DNA from: Myroides pelagicus
GTDB taxonomy: Bacteria; Bacteroidota; Bacteroidia; Flavobacteriales; Flavobacteriaceae
NCBI RefSeq assembly: GCF_009711055.1
Contig: NZ_WMJY01000008.1
Span: 64,782 to 115,589 of the forward strand
Reading direction: 5' to 3'
Length of the DNA stretch: 50,808 bases
Shown here: in pieces, positions 24,884 to 33,381 of the stretch
Position numbering within the stretch: the stretch's first letter is position 1
Layout of the letters: the number at the start of each line of letters is the position of its first letter
Translations under genes and position numbers: made by a program
Notes under the pieces: generated by a model
What the model saw: the letters and a program-made list of their open reading frames with translations, nothing else
What the model was told of the DNA's origin: nothing
Database searches by the model: none

Positions 24884-25717
24884 TTAAGCCTTTCTGAATT
24901 TCAAAGATACCCAATTATTTCTTTCTAATTGATTTTCATACACTAAACCTTTTGCTTCAGCACAATTTTTTATAGCCTCAATATCTTCTGTATAAAATCC
25001 ACTAAAATATATTTCACCATTTGATTCCAAACAAGCGACATAATGTACCATATCATTAAGTAGAATATTTCGGTTAATATTGGCTAGTATCACATCGTAC
25101 TTCGGTTCTTTTGATAATATACTTGCATCACCTTCATATACAGAAATGTTCATGCAGTTATTACGAGTAGCATTTTCTATTGAATTAAGATAACACCAAT
25201 TATCAATATCTATAGCATCAACTGTTACTGCACCACTCATAGAAGCTAAAATAGCAAGAATGGAAGTTCCACACCCCATATCTAATACACGTTTACCTAT
25301 AACGTCATTATTTAATAGTTGGCGAATCATCATATAGGTCGTTTCGTGATGCCCTGTACCGAAACTCATTTTAGGTTCAATAACGATTTCATACTTTGCT
25401 CCTCTGGATTGATGAAAAGGAGCACGTACATAACAAATACCATCTACATCAATGGGCTCAAAGTTCTTTTCCCACTCTTCATTCCAGTTGACTTGAGCTA
25501 TTTCCTCTTTTGTATAAGTAATGGCAAATTGATCAGACTCCATTATATATATTCCGTCCAAAATATCCTCGGTCCATAAATCCTTTTGCACGTAAGCATT
25601 TACCCCTACTTCGGTTTCTTCAAAACTTTCAAAAGCTCTTTCTCCAAGCTCTGCAATCAATATTTCCGTTCCTAACTCTTTAGGTTCAACAATAAAATGA
25701 TAACCAATATATATCAT
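24884..25717 (-). CDS. prmA: Ribosomal protein L11 methyltransferase
   Basis: PrmA trimethylates ribosomal protein L11 using S-adenosylmethionine. The 277-residue product has an N-terminal substrate-recognition domain (about 1-100), EPKMSFGTGHHETTYMM (about 133-149), the SAM site VLDMGCGTSILAILA (about 163-177), VDAIDIDNWCYLNSIENA, and the NPPY-equivalent DVILANINRNIL (about 228-239). These are all family hallmarks. clpS follows in the same direction. Confidence 0.95.
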   Translation of the reverse strand: MIYIGYHFIVEPKELGTEILIAELGERAFESFEETEVGVNAYVQKDLWTEDILDGIYIMESDQFAITYTKEEIAQVNWNEEWEKNFEPIDVDGICYVRAPFHQSRGAKYEIVIEPKMSFGTGHHETTYMMIRQLLNNDVIGKRVLDMGCGTSILAILASMSGAVTVDAIDIDNWCYLNSIENATRNNCMNISVYEGDASILSKEPKYDVILANINRNILLNDMVHYVACLESNGEIYFSGFYTEDIEAIKNCAEAKGLVYENQLERNNWVSLKFRKA

Positions 25718-25809
25718 AAACTATTACTTTTTTCATTCCTTAACGATTTCGTAACATTAACTTTACATTGAGAAAACATTAAAGACCTTCTTATTTGCAA
25801 AACTAATGC

Positions 25810-25817
25810 TAATTTTG
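25810..25817 (+). promoter_or_regulatory. -7 box of the porin gene
   Basis: TAATTTTG, 23 nt before ATG 25841; no convincing -33 element at the usual spacing. Confidence 0.45.
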
Positions 25818-25840
25818 CAATTCACAACACATTTTAATTT

Positions 25841-27076
25841 ATGAATAAAATTTACACATTCATTGCCTTGCTATTTTCAGTAGCTCTTTTTGCACAAGAA
25901 GAGAAGAAAATAGATGCAAACAACGACTTAAAACTAGCGCAGCTACCATATTATAACTATGGTAAGGGGTTAGGAATGACATCAGCGGATAGTATATTCC
26001 AATTAAACATCCGCTTTAGAATGCAAAACAGAATAACTTCTGTAAACAATGAAGATGAGAAAAGCAAATACGAAGGTGAAATCAGAAGACTTCGTTTGCG
26101 TTTAGATGGTTATGTAGGAAATCCTCAATTTCTATACGTAATTCAGTTATCATTCGCTCCTAGAGATATGGGAAAGCAAAAAGATAATGAAGCACCTAAT
26201 ATAATTCGCGATGCTGCATTAACTTACCGACCAAAAAATTCAGACTGGAGTTTTATCTTCGGACAAACTAAACTACCCGGAAACAGACAGCGCACGAATT
26301 CATCGGGAGCATTACAGTTAACAGACCGCTCAATCAACAATGCTAAATTCAACATTGATCGTGATTTCGGTATCCAAGCTTATTACTTAAAAGAGAAAAA
26401 AGATGCCTTCGGGTATAACGTAAAAACTGCAGTAAGTACAGGTAAAGGAAGAAACTGGAGTGGTTCTTCTGCTAGTGATAGCTATGCGTTAACAGGGCGT
26501 CTTGAACTATTTCCTTTAGGTGAATTTAAAAACAATGGAGCCTTTTTCGAAGGGGATTTAGCGAGAGAAACTAAACCAAAGTTAATGGTTTCTGGAACTT
26601 TTTCTTATAATAACAATGCCAGCAAAACACGCGGACAAACAGGAGAAGACTTATTCCAGCCTAAGTCATTCCGTTCGATTATGGGAGACGCTATTCTAAA
26701 ATATAATGGATGGGCTGCTATGGCTTCGTATATGAGCAGATATACTAGTGATCCTATCACATCTCAATTACAAGATAATGGTGAGTACCTAAAAAGTGCA
26801 GTATTTGCAGGTCACGGTATGGACTTTCAATTAAGTTATTTATTCCCAAGCAACTATGAATTAATTGGTCGTGTTTCTCAACAAAACATGCACAAAGATC
26901 TATACAAACAATTAAATATGCCTAATACAACTGAGTTTACTTTAGGAGCTACTAAATACCTTTGGGAGCACGCTTTTAAAATTCAAGCAGAGTTAACTTA
27001 CGATAGATTGAGTTTTGATCAAAAACCATCAAAAGATAATTGGTATTTCAGAGTACAATTCGAAATAGGTATTTAA
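25841..27076 (+). CDS. Phosphate-selective porin O/P-like outer-membrane protein
   Basis: A 411-residue outer-membrane beta-barrel with a signal peptide (MNKIYTFIALLFSVALFAQ). The barrel shows many alternating hydrophobic strands, early segments NIRFRMQNRITSV and GEIRRLRLRLDGYVGNPQFLYVIQLSF, and a terminal strand YFRVQFEIGI typical of the Porin_O_P family. Members of this family often pass phosphate or pyrophosphate, but selectivity cannot be predicted here. It has no obvious operon partner. Confidence 0.88.
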   Translation: MNKIYTFIALLFSVALFAQEEKKIDANNDLKLAQLPYYNYGKGLGMTSADSIFQLNIRFRMQNRITSVNNEDEKSKYEGEIRRLRLRLDGYVGNPQFLYVIQLSFAPRDMGKQKDNEAPNIIRDAALTYRPKNSDWSFIFGQTKLPGNRQRTNSSGALQLTDRSINNAKFNIDRDFGIQAYYLKEKKDAFGYNVKTAVSTGKGRNWSGSSASDSYALTGRLELFPLGEFKNNGAFFEGDLARETKPKLMVSGTFSYNNNASKTRGQTGEDLFQPKSFRSIMGDAILKYNGWAAMASYMSRYTSDPITSQLQDNGEYLKSAVFAGHGMDFQLSYLFPSNYELIGRVSQQNMHKDLYKQLNMPNTTEFTLGATKYLWEHAFKIQAELTYDRLSFDQKPSKDNWYFRVQFEIGI

Positions 27077-27181
27077 TAATTGGCAATCCTTAAATATCTC
27101 AATTACAAATAAGCACAAAAATTAACCATTCTTTATAAAACATTTTAGGTATTTATACAAAAGAACATTTCTTTCATTGAG

Positions 27182-27189
27182 TATCTTTG
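27182..27189 (+). promoter_or_regulatory. -7 box of the lipoprotein gene at 27217
   Basis: TATCTTTG, 27 nt before ATG 27217. It overlaps the first codon of a longer reading frame from 27187, ruling that start out. Confidence 0.5.
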
Positions 27190-27216
27190 TACAGATGTTT
27201 TAAATGTTTGAATAGA

Positions 27217-27690
27217 ATGAAGAAATTATTTTTATCAATTCCTATACTGCTATTTTTAATTGTAGGTGCTTGTGCTAAGCGCAATAATGCAACTATGTTA
27301 AGCAAAGATGGTGTAGTACTAAATACCGCAGAAACTGCGGAAGACAGAGAGTTTCGAATTATTTCAGACGAACAGATTGATCGACTTAATACTATTATTA
27401 AAAAGAAAAGTCTAATAACTGAAGAGGAAATCATGAAAGAATATGCGCCAGAGGACAAAAATGCTGAAGGTAATTATCTATACATTCTAAAGAGAACTAC
27501 TGATAATCCCAAAATGGTTACAGTAACTTTATTAGAAGACGGTATCATGGATGACACTTTAAAGGCTAGAAAAGTGGTAATGGACTTACGTCTAAAAGAT
27601 AATCGCTTCTATGTAATTAATATTAAAGAAAGCTATTTATGTTGGGAAGGTAGAGGTAGTCAAGAATGGACTTCTGAGTTGTGCTACTAA
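27217..27690 (+). CDS. Small lipoprotein of unknown function
   Basis: A 157-residue exported lipoprotein with signal MKKLFLSIPILLFLIVGAC, lipobox VGAC (Cys 19). The mature part is polar and unrecognised; it contains DREFRIISDEQIDRLNTI and ends with CWEGRGSQEWTSELCY, where two cysteines could form a disulfide. The start at 27217 is chosen because a promoter box covers the upstream alternative. A strong bidirectional terminator follows. Confidence 0.72.
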   Translation: MKKLFLSIPILLFLIVGACAKRNNATMLSKDGVVLNTAETAEDREFRIISDEQIDRLNTIIKKKSLITEEEIMKEYAPEDKNAEGNYLYILKRTTDNPKMVTVTLLEDGIMDDTLKARKVVMDLRLKDNRFYVINIKESYLCWEGRGSQEWTSELCY

Positions 27691-27719
27691 TTCAAAACTA
27701 ACATACTTAATAAAACAAT

Positions 27720-27752
27720 AAAAAAGGCCTTAGTATATCTAAGGCCTTTTTT
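27720..27752. terminator. Bidirectional terminator
   Basis: AAAAAGGCCTTAG pairs with CTAAGGCCTTTTT around a 5-nt loop, between the lipoprotein and the converging 80-residue gene. Confidence 0.9.
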
Positions 27753-27753
27753 A

Positions 27754-27996
27754 TTATTCTTGTGTATGCTCAACTCCTACTCCATCTTGCTCTTTTCTCT
27801 CGATATTCATGTTCGGGAATTTCTTTTGAATTGATTTCAAAGCAAATTCATTAATTTCTGTCATTGCTTCTGGAGAAGGTAATTTTAAAGTATCTGCATT
27901 GTGCTTTAAAACTTCTTCTAATAGTATTTGTGTTCTTAATAATTGAAAGTTTAAATCAATTATTTCTCCTGCTACATCGATGTCTCCTAATGTCAT
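27754..27996 (-). CDS. Small conserved-looking protein of unknown function
   Basis: An 80-residue soluble, probably helical protein that I do not recognise. It has no signal peptide or membrane segment, is rich in Glu and Leu (LNFQLLRTQILLEEVLKHN), and ends in a charged tail (ERKEQDGVGVEHTQE). A TATTTTTG box (28041-28048) lies 44 nt upstream, and a terminator follows. Lies downstream of lysA but with its own promoter. Confidence 0.65.
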   Translation of the reverse strand: MTLGDIDVAGEIIDLNFQLLRTQILLEEVLKHNADTLKLPSPEAMTEINEFALKSIQKKFPNMNIERKEQDGVGVEHTQE

Positions 27997-28040
27997 GTTC
28001 TCGTTGTTTTCTAATTATACATTAAATATATGTTCTGTAC

Positions 28041-28048
28041 CAAAAATA
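28041..28048 (-). promoter_or_regulatory. -7 box of the 80-residue protein gene
   Basis: TATTTTTG on the minus strand, 44 nt before ATG 27996. Confidence 0.4.
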
Positions 28049-28083
28049 ACAAACTATTTTAATTATTGAGCACATTTTACCGA

Positions 28084-29247
28084 TTATTCTTTATAAAAAT
28101 AATTTAATGGCTGTCTTAAATTATAGCGTGAAGACATCACTTCTCCATATGCTCCAGCAGAACGTATTGCAATCAAATCTCCTCGTATCAGTTCTGGTAG
28201 TAAAACGTCTTTCCCAAAACAGTCACTACTCTCACAGATTGGCCCTACAATGTCGTATCTAACCTTACTTATTTCTTCTTCCTCTATCTGCTTATCTTCT
28301 TGTAATAGCTCCACTTTATGATATGCTTGATACAACGCTGGCCTTAGAAGTTCTGTCATTCCAGCATCTAAGATAGCGAAGTTCTTTTTTAATCCATTTT
28401 TAATATATAAAACTCGGCTAATTAAACTTCCACAATTAGCTACAATAGATCTTCCCAACTCAAAGTGTACTTCTTGACCTGGCTTTAATTCAAGAAACTG
28501 ATGAAACAAATAAAAGAAATTTGAGAAATTAACTATAGACTCTTCATCTGGCTCCATATAATTAATTCCCAATCCTCCTCCTAAGTTTAAAATCGGTACG
28601 GTATATCCTCTATCATAAAAGTAAGCATTCCATTCGTTTACTTTTACACATAAGCGCTTATATACATTCAAATCTGTAATTTGAGACCCTACGTGAAAAT
28701 GTAACCCTACTAAACTTAAACTTGCGTGATTTTCAATAATTTCAAGACAAGTATCAAGTTCGTGCATCATGATACCAAATTTATTCTCATCTAGCCCTGT
28801 TGTGATATAATGATGAGTCTTTGCATCTACATTAGGATTGATTCGCAAAGCTATATTAGCTACCTTTCCTAGTGAAGAAGCTATCTCACTGATAACTCCA
28901 ATCTCTTGAACTGATTCAACATTGAAAGCTAGAATATCATTTTCTAAAGCGAGCTGTATCTCCTTATCCGTCTTTCCAACTCCAGCAAATACAACCTCAG
29001 CAGGTTGAAAGCCTTTTTCTATGGCTAAAGCTATTTCTGCTCCACTAACACAATCTGCTCCTACGCCCAACTGACTAATCTCTTCTAAGATTCTAGAATT
29101 ATTATTCGCTTTTATCGCATAATGTATTTTATAGCCATAGCGATCTGCTGCATTTTTTGCAACATTAACTGTCTCTCTTAACAGAGGTAAATCATAGTAA
29201 TATAACGGCGTTGATTGATTTTGTAATTCTTCTCTTACGTTTTCCAT
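28084..29247 (-). CDS. lysA: Diaminopimelate decarboxylase
   Basis: LysA decarboxylates meso-diaminopimelate to L-lysine with PLP. The 387-residue fold type III enzyme has the PLP lysine in YAIKANNN (K46), HFHVGSQ (about 193-199), the glycine-rich phosphate loop LNLGGGLGI (about 219-227), and the active-site Cys region GPICESSDCFGKD (about 339-351). It starts 19 nt after the lysC stop, so the two form one operon with the first and last steps of lysine synthesis. Confidence 0.95.
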   Translation of the reverse strand: MENVREELQNQSTPLYYYDLPLLRETVNVAKNAADRYGYKIHYAIKANNNSRILEEISQLGVGADCVSGAEIALAIEKGFQPAEVVFAGVGKTDKEIQLALENDILAFNVESVQEIGVISEIASSLGKVANIALRINPNVDAKTHHYITTGLDENKFGIMMHELDTCLEIIENHASLSLVGLHFHVGSQITDLNVYKRLCVKVNEWNAYFYDRGYTVPILNLGGGLGINYMEPDEESIVNFSNFFYLFHQFLELKPGQEVHFELGRSIVANCGSLISRVLYIKNGLKKNFAILDAGMTELLRPALYQAYHKVELLQEDKQIEEEEISKVRYDIVGPICESSDCFGKDVLLPELIRGDLIAIRSAGAYGEVMSSRYNLRQPLNYFYKE

Positions 29248-29266
29248 TTTTGTAAACTCTATTCGA

Positions 29267-30586
29267 TTAAAACAATCTATTGTGTAATGAGCGCAATGCT
29301 TCTAACTTTTGATCAGCAGGAACCAATAAAGAAATATTGTGTTCACTACCTCCATAAGAAATCATACGAATTGGAATATGTTTAACTGCTTCTGATACGA
29401 TCGTTGCATAACCGTGTTTGTTCTTTTTAAAATCTCCTACAATACATATAATTGCTTGATTGTAATCCACTTCCACTTGTCCAAAATGCTCTAGCTCCGA
29501 TATAATATTATCTAAGTGTTGTGTATCATCAATTGTTAAAGACACAGCTACCTCAGAAGTAGTAATCATATCTATCGGTGTTTTATATCGTTCGAATATC
29601 TCAAATACTCGACGTAAAAATCCATATGCTAATAGCATTCGCGATGAATTAATACGAATCGCCGTAATTCCATCTTTAGCTGCTACTGCTACTATTTGAT
29701 CGCCATTTTGCACTTGTTCTGAAATCAAAGTACCAGGAGCGCTTAATTTCATTGTATCCAATAAGCGAACAGGCACATTAAAACGCTTTGCAGGAAATAC
29801 ACTTTGCGGGTGCAATATTTTTGCACCAAAATAAGCTAACTCAGCTGCTTCATCAAAACTTAAGTGAGCTATTGCCTTTGTATTCTGTACATAACGTGGA
29901 TCATTATTGTGGAAACCATCTATATCAGTCCATATCTGAATCTCTTCTACTCCTAATACTGCTCCAATTAAAGAAGCTGTATAATCCGATCCTCCTCTTC
30001 GAAGATTATCGATTTCTCCAAATGCATTTCTACAAATATATCCTTGAGTAATAAACAACGTTTCTCTTGGACATTTATTCAATTCTACTGTAATATTTTC
30101 TCTGATATAATCCAGATTTGGCTCATGCTCCTCATCGATACGCATAAAGTCTAATGCACGTAATAGAACTGAGGAAACTCCTTGCTCCTTTAGGAAAAAG
30201 TGAAACAAAGTCGTTGAAATCAACTCTCCTTGAGCAAGTACTATACGTTCTTCTATAGCAGTAAATAAATCATTTCCCAAGTCATCTAATAACGTAAAAT
30301 GATGTGTAATTACTTCTTCTCCTAAGGATAGCCCTTCTTCTGTTTTAAATAATTCTTTGATGAAAGTTTTATACTTACTGTAAAGAATAGCTATTAATGC
30401 TCTAGCCTCCTCTTTTTGACCTTTTAGATAAGCTTCTGAGATCTCTACTAGACTATTCGTTGTACCTGATACAGCAGACAGCACTACAATATGTTTATCA
30501 CTGGGCTGTGATTGAATAATTGGTAGTAACTGTTCCATTCTCTCTGGACTTCCTACTGAAGTCCCTCCAAACTTTAAAACTTTCAT
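29267..30586 (-). CDS. lysC: Aspartate kinase, monofunctional
   Basis: LysC phosphorylates L-aspartate, the first committed step to Lys, Met, Thr and Ile. Its 439 residues have the N-terminal KFGGTSVGS (5-13), the kinase motif GGSDYTASLIGAVL (about 198-211), and two C-terminal ACT-type domains (about 300-439) that usually mediate feedback inhibition. No homoserine dehydrogenase domain is fused, so this is a dedicated kinase, consistent with the lysA partner. Transcription appears to be controlled by an attenuator upstream (30617-30790). Confidence 0.95.
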   Translation of the reverse strand: MKVLKFGGTSVGSPERMEQLLPIIQSQPSDKHIVVLSAVSGTTNSLVEISEAYLKGQKEEARALIAILYSKYKTFIKELFKTEEGLSLGEEVITHHFTLLDDLGNDLFTAIEERIVLAQGELISTTLFHFFLKEQGVSSVLLRALDFMRIDEEHEPNLDYIRENITVELNKCPRETLFITQGYICRNAFGEIDNLRRGGSDYTASLIGAVLGVEEIQIWTDIDGFHNNDPRYVQNTKAIAHLSFDEAAELAYFGAKILHPQSVFPAKRFNVPVRLLDTMKLSAPGTLISEQVQNGDQIVAVAAKDGITAIRINSSRMLLAYGFLRRVFEIFERYKTPIDMITTSEVAVSLTIDDTQHLDNIISELEHFGQVEVDYNQAIICIVGDFKKNKHGYATIVSEAVKHIPIRMISYGGSEHNISLLVPADQKLEALRSLHNRLF

Positions 30587-30616
30587 ATATTAAATTAGTT
30601 ATTGATTTATTTTTGC

Positions 30617-30653
30617 AAAAAAAGGGGCTTGTCGTGATGACAAGCCCCTTTTT
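30617..30653 (-). terminator. Attenuator terminator in the lysC leader
   Basis: GGGGCTTGTC pairs perfectly with GACAAGCCCC around ATCAC, extended by A-T pairs and followed on the minus strand by seven T. It stands in the 5' leader, 31 nt before the lysC start, with no other gene upstream for it to end. Confidence 0.85.
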
Positions 30654-30685
30654 AATATCTCTAGTTATATCTATTAGGAAACCGC

Positions 30686-30742
30686 TCACGACGTTTGACG
30701 TAAGTACTGTTTCTTTCCCTTTTTTATAATAGATATAATCAT
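30686..30742 (-). CDS. Putative lysC leader peptide (18 residues)
   Basis: An 18-codon frame reading MIISIIKKGKKQYLRQTS, between the lysC promoter and the leader terminator. Four Ile and four Lys codons fall within codons 2-11; Lys and Ile are both end products of the aspartate pathway. The stop codon lies inside GTCGTGA (30686-30692), which is complementary to TCACGAC in the terminator loop and 3' arm (30631-30637). A ribosome pausing on the Lys codons would leave this segment free, whereas one reaching the stop would cover it. This is the logic of ribosome-mediated attenuation. Translation is not shown. Confidence 0.55.
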   Translation of the reverse strand: MIISIIKKGKKQYLRQTS

Positions 30743-30762
30743 TTTTCTTCTTTGATTTGAAA

Positions 30763-30790
30763 CAAATATAAATACTTTATTTAAAAACAA
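30763..30790 (-). promoter_or_regulatory. Promoter of the lysC-lysA operon
   Basis: On the minus strand TTG (30788-30790), a 17-nt spacer and TATATTTG (30763-30770) match the Bacteroidota consensus. Transcription would start near 30757, giving a leader of about 170 nt before lysC. Confidence 0.7.
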
Positions 30791-30899
30791 GCCTTTCTTA
30801 TAACTTTTTTTTAAAATAAAATATCATTCGTTACTTTTTCTATGTACATTAGAAAATATAACCCTCTGTACATAAGGTAGTCCATATTTTATAAAAAAA

Positions 30900-31727
30900 C
30901 TATTCGATACTTGCTTTTTCTGCTCTTCGATCCGCTTCTGAAGCTGACTCTGCTTTACCAAATTTCCAATAAGAATAAGCATATACCTCATCTTTTGTCC
31001 ACTGTTTTTCTTTTCTAAAGTAATTTCTCAACTCTTTTACCGTTGAAAACTCCGCCGCTAGATAAACAAATTTCGTATCTGGTATCACGTTGTTTTCCAC
31101 AAAGTCTATTACTTTGCCTGCTACTTCTGAATTATTCCCTGGCGTTGGATTGATTACCCATTCAATATCAAATGATCCTGCTGATTTTAAATTCTGAACA
31201 TCTTCCACAGTTTCAACCTCAATAATAACTTTTGCCTTTGATGTGCTAGGAATATTCTCCAAAATTGAACTCAACACCGGAATAGCTGTTGCATCACCAA
31301 TCAAATAATACCACTCTACTTCCGGAAACAACTCTGATGGATCACAGCCCATGGCTACTCCTAACTCATCACCAATTTTAGCGTTTATAGCAAAATTAGA
31401 AGCTGGTCCTTCATCTCCATGAGCTACAAAATCAATATATAACTCATTCTTTTCTAAATCTAACCCGCGATGTGTATAAGTACGAATATAGGGTTTTATT
31501 GACTCGTCCATTGGTGTCCATGCCATTTTTTCCATATCAAATTCTGGCAGGTACACATGGTCGCATCCCTCAGGAGCAATAAATATTTTATTGTTTACCC
31601 CTACTGTAGTATATTTATAATCACTAACATCATTTCCTCCTAATGTTAAACGAATAAAGTGAGGAGTTATATATTCTCTATTCTTTAAAGTAAACACCTT
31701 ACGTTGTATATTTGATTTCTTTGCCAT
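30900..31727 (-). CDS. Siderophore-interacting protein (FAD/NAD(P)H ferric-chelate reductase family)
   Basis: A 275-residue cytoplasmic flavoprotein of the SIP family, which reduces Fe(III)-siderophores to free iron. It has the FAD-binding segment RTYTHRGLD (RxYT pattern, about 100-108), DFVAHGDEGPASNFAINAKIGDELGVAM, a nucleotide-binding part with YYLIGDATAIPVLSSIL, and the C-terminal VYAYSYWKFGKAE typical of SIP proteins. ATG 31727 is chosen; an upstream TTG (31763) overlaps the -7 box. No Fur-like box was recognised. Confidence 0.88.
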   Translation of the reverse strand: MAKKSNIQRKVFTLKNREYITPHFIRLTLGGNDVSDYKYTTVGVNNKIFIAPEGCDHVYLPEFDMEKMAWTPMDESIKPYIRTYTHRGLDLEKNELYIDFVAHGDEGPASNFAINAKIGDELGVAMGCDPSELFPEVEWYYLIGDATAIPVLSSILENIPSTSKAKVIIEVETVEDVQNLKSAGSFDIEWVINPTPGNNSEVAGKVIDFVENNVIPDTKFVYLAAEFSTVKELRNYFRKEKQWTKDEVYAYSYWKFGKAESASEADRRAEKASIE

Positions 31728-31760
31728 CTTATTATCTAATTTACTTTCTGACTTGTCTAG

Positions 31761-31794
31761 CAAAGATAAGTACTTTATTTAGATTAATTACAAA
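31761..31794 (-). promoter_or_regulatory. Promoter of the siderophore-interacting protein gene
   Basis: On the minus strand TTTG (31791-31794), a 22-nt spacer and TATCTTTG (31761-31768), 33 nt before ATG 31727. Confidence 0.6.
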
Positions 31795-32732
31795 CAACTT
31801 GTTAAACAAAAAAGACAATGCTATTTACATAAGCTCGTATTACCTAAATACTACCTGAATGATAAAAGTAAAGGTGTTTCATATCAACTAACTCATTTAT
31901 ATAGTGTAAATACACCTACTTTTTTACAGATATTTCGTATAATTGACTTAAGTTTTGATCTAAATAACAATTTTAATGTACTAAGCACTCTACAATTATA
32001 ATCAAACGTTTTTTGTAATGTTATTAATTTTTATAACTTAATTTATATTACCTTACAAATAGTTAAATATAAAAGTGTATATCCGCTAAAAGTAATATTA
32101 AAAGATAAGTTGATCTTTAACAAACTAAACAACAGATATTTACTTTTAAAAAAATGGCATAGTATCTTTTATATTTTTCGAAAAATCACTACTTTTTCTA
32201 TTAATTTTAATAGTATTGTACTGATTAGGAAAACATTTTTTTTTAAATCAAGTAACTTGTTTTACCACAAAGAGAGTTCAAAATAATAACATTTGGTGCC
32301 AAGCTATAGCTATACTTGCAGTATACCTGCAGTTTAGTAGCCCAGAAGTACATTCTTGGCAAGGAAAGTGCACCTATACTGCACGAATAGGTAAAGAAAG
32401 CGTGGGAAAAATCTGTCCGTAAATAGAGCATCAGTTACAATAACCTGAACGGTTAAAAAAAAACAAATATAGCTAAAGTATTAGATAGCATGATTTATAA
32501 GACATTTACAAACATCTGTTTAATCTAAGATGGGGACAAGTTAATAAACATCTAAAGAAATAACGTAGGATAACTTTTTTTGAAGGCAATAGAATAGTTA
32601 GATATGCTTTTCTAATAACTACTTGTTTTCTCTAAGTCTCTAAATCATGGTTATGATAGTAAATGAGATATATAAAAATAAATATAATAACAGTATATGT
32701 GAAAATAGTTTCCCCCTTGATGGATTAATTTT
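31795..32732. other. Long non-coding stretch holding repeat copy B
   Basis: About 940 bp of AT-rich sequence without a credible gene. It contains dispersed repeat copy B (32291-32391) and an isolated TATATTTG box on the minus strand (32464-32471). The open frame at 32243-32431 is mostly the repeat itself. I see no tRNA, riboswitch or insertion sequence. Confidence 0.6.
32291..32391 (+). repeat. Dispersed hairpin repeat, copy B
   Basis: 101 bp matching copy C (43143-43243, opposite strand) at 85 of 101 positions by hand alignment without gaps. The inner part is an imperfect inverted repeat: a 26-nt left arm (32310-32335) and right arm (32365-32390) agree at 21 positions around a 29-nt loop containing CTTGGCAAGG. 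Each arm carries a TGCA-7 nt-TGCA unit (TGCAGTATACCTGCA and TGCACCTATACTGCA). Confidence 0.85.
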
Positions 32733-32740
32733 TATTTTTG
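32733..32740 (+). promoter_or_regulatory. -7 box of the udk operon
   Basis: TATTTTTG, 18 nt before ATG 32759. It contains the TTG codon of a slightly longer frame, favouring the ATG as start. Confidence 0.45.
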
Positions 32741-32758
32741 CTAAAAATACATTTAAAC

Positions 32759-33367
32759 ATGCTAATCATAGGAATCGCTGGAGGAACTGGAAGTGGAAAA
32801 ACAACTGTAGTTCACCAGATTATGAATGAATTACCCGAAACTGAAGTAGGTATTATTTCTCAAGATGCTTATTACAAAGCAACAGATAACTTATCGTTTG
32901 AAGAAAGAACGCTTATCAATTTTGATCACCCTAGATCAATTGACTTTAATCTTTTAGTAGAACATCTAAAAGAATTAAAAAAAGGAAATAGTATCAATCA
33001 ACCAGTATACTCTTTTGTCAAACACAATAGAACAGATGATTATGTCCTAACACATCCCCGTAAAGTAATGATTGTGGAAGGTATCTTAATACTTTCTAAT
33101 CCTGAATTAAGAGAAATGTGTGATATCAAAATATTTGTTCATGCTGACTCTGACGAACGATTGATTAGACGTCTCAAAAGAGATATTGCTGAACGTGGAA
33201 GAGATATGATTGAAGTTTTAAATAGATATCAAAATACTTTAAAACCAATGCATGATCAGTTTATAGAACCCTCAAAGGCTTACGCTGATATTATTATTCC
33301 AAATGACACTTATAATACTGTTGCAATTGATATAGTACGTACAGTAATCAATGAAAAAATAGGATAA
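32759..33367 (+). CDS. udk: Uridine kinase
   Basis: Udk phosphorylates uridine and cytidine in pyrimidine salvage. The 202-residue P-loop kinase has Walker A GGTGSGKTT (8-16), SQDAYYK (about 35-41), NFDHPRSIDF (about 55-64), and RRLKRDIAERGRD (about 140-152), all typical of uridine kinases. It heads an operon with divIC, mutA and mutB, separated by 14, 17 and 1 nt. Confidence 0.95.
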   Translation: MLIIGIAGGTGSGKTTVVHQIMNELPETEVGIISQDAYYKATDNLSFEERTLINFDHPRSIDFNLLVEHLKELKKGNSINQPVYSFVKHNRTDDYVLTHPRKVMIVEGILILSNPELREMCDIKIFVHADSDERLIRRLKRDIAERGRDMIEVLNRYQNTLKPMHDQFIEPSKAYADIIIPNDTYNTVAIDIVRTVINEKIG

Positions 33368-33381
33368 TAAACCTTACTAAT

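Noticed and set aside
30617..30760. A lysine riboswitch upstream of lysC
   Set aside because: The leader before the terminator is only about 100 nt and lacks the multi-helix layout of the L box, which is about 170 nt or more. A leader peptide explains it better.
32243..32431. A 62-codon frame over repeat copy B
   Set aside because: Most of it is the repeat itself, and the equivalent frame is not kept in copy C.
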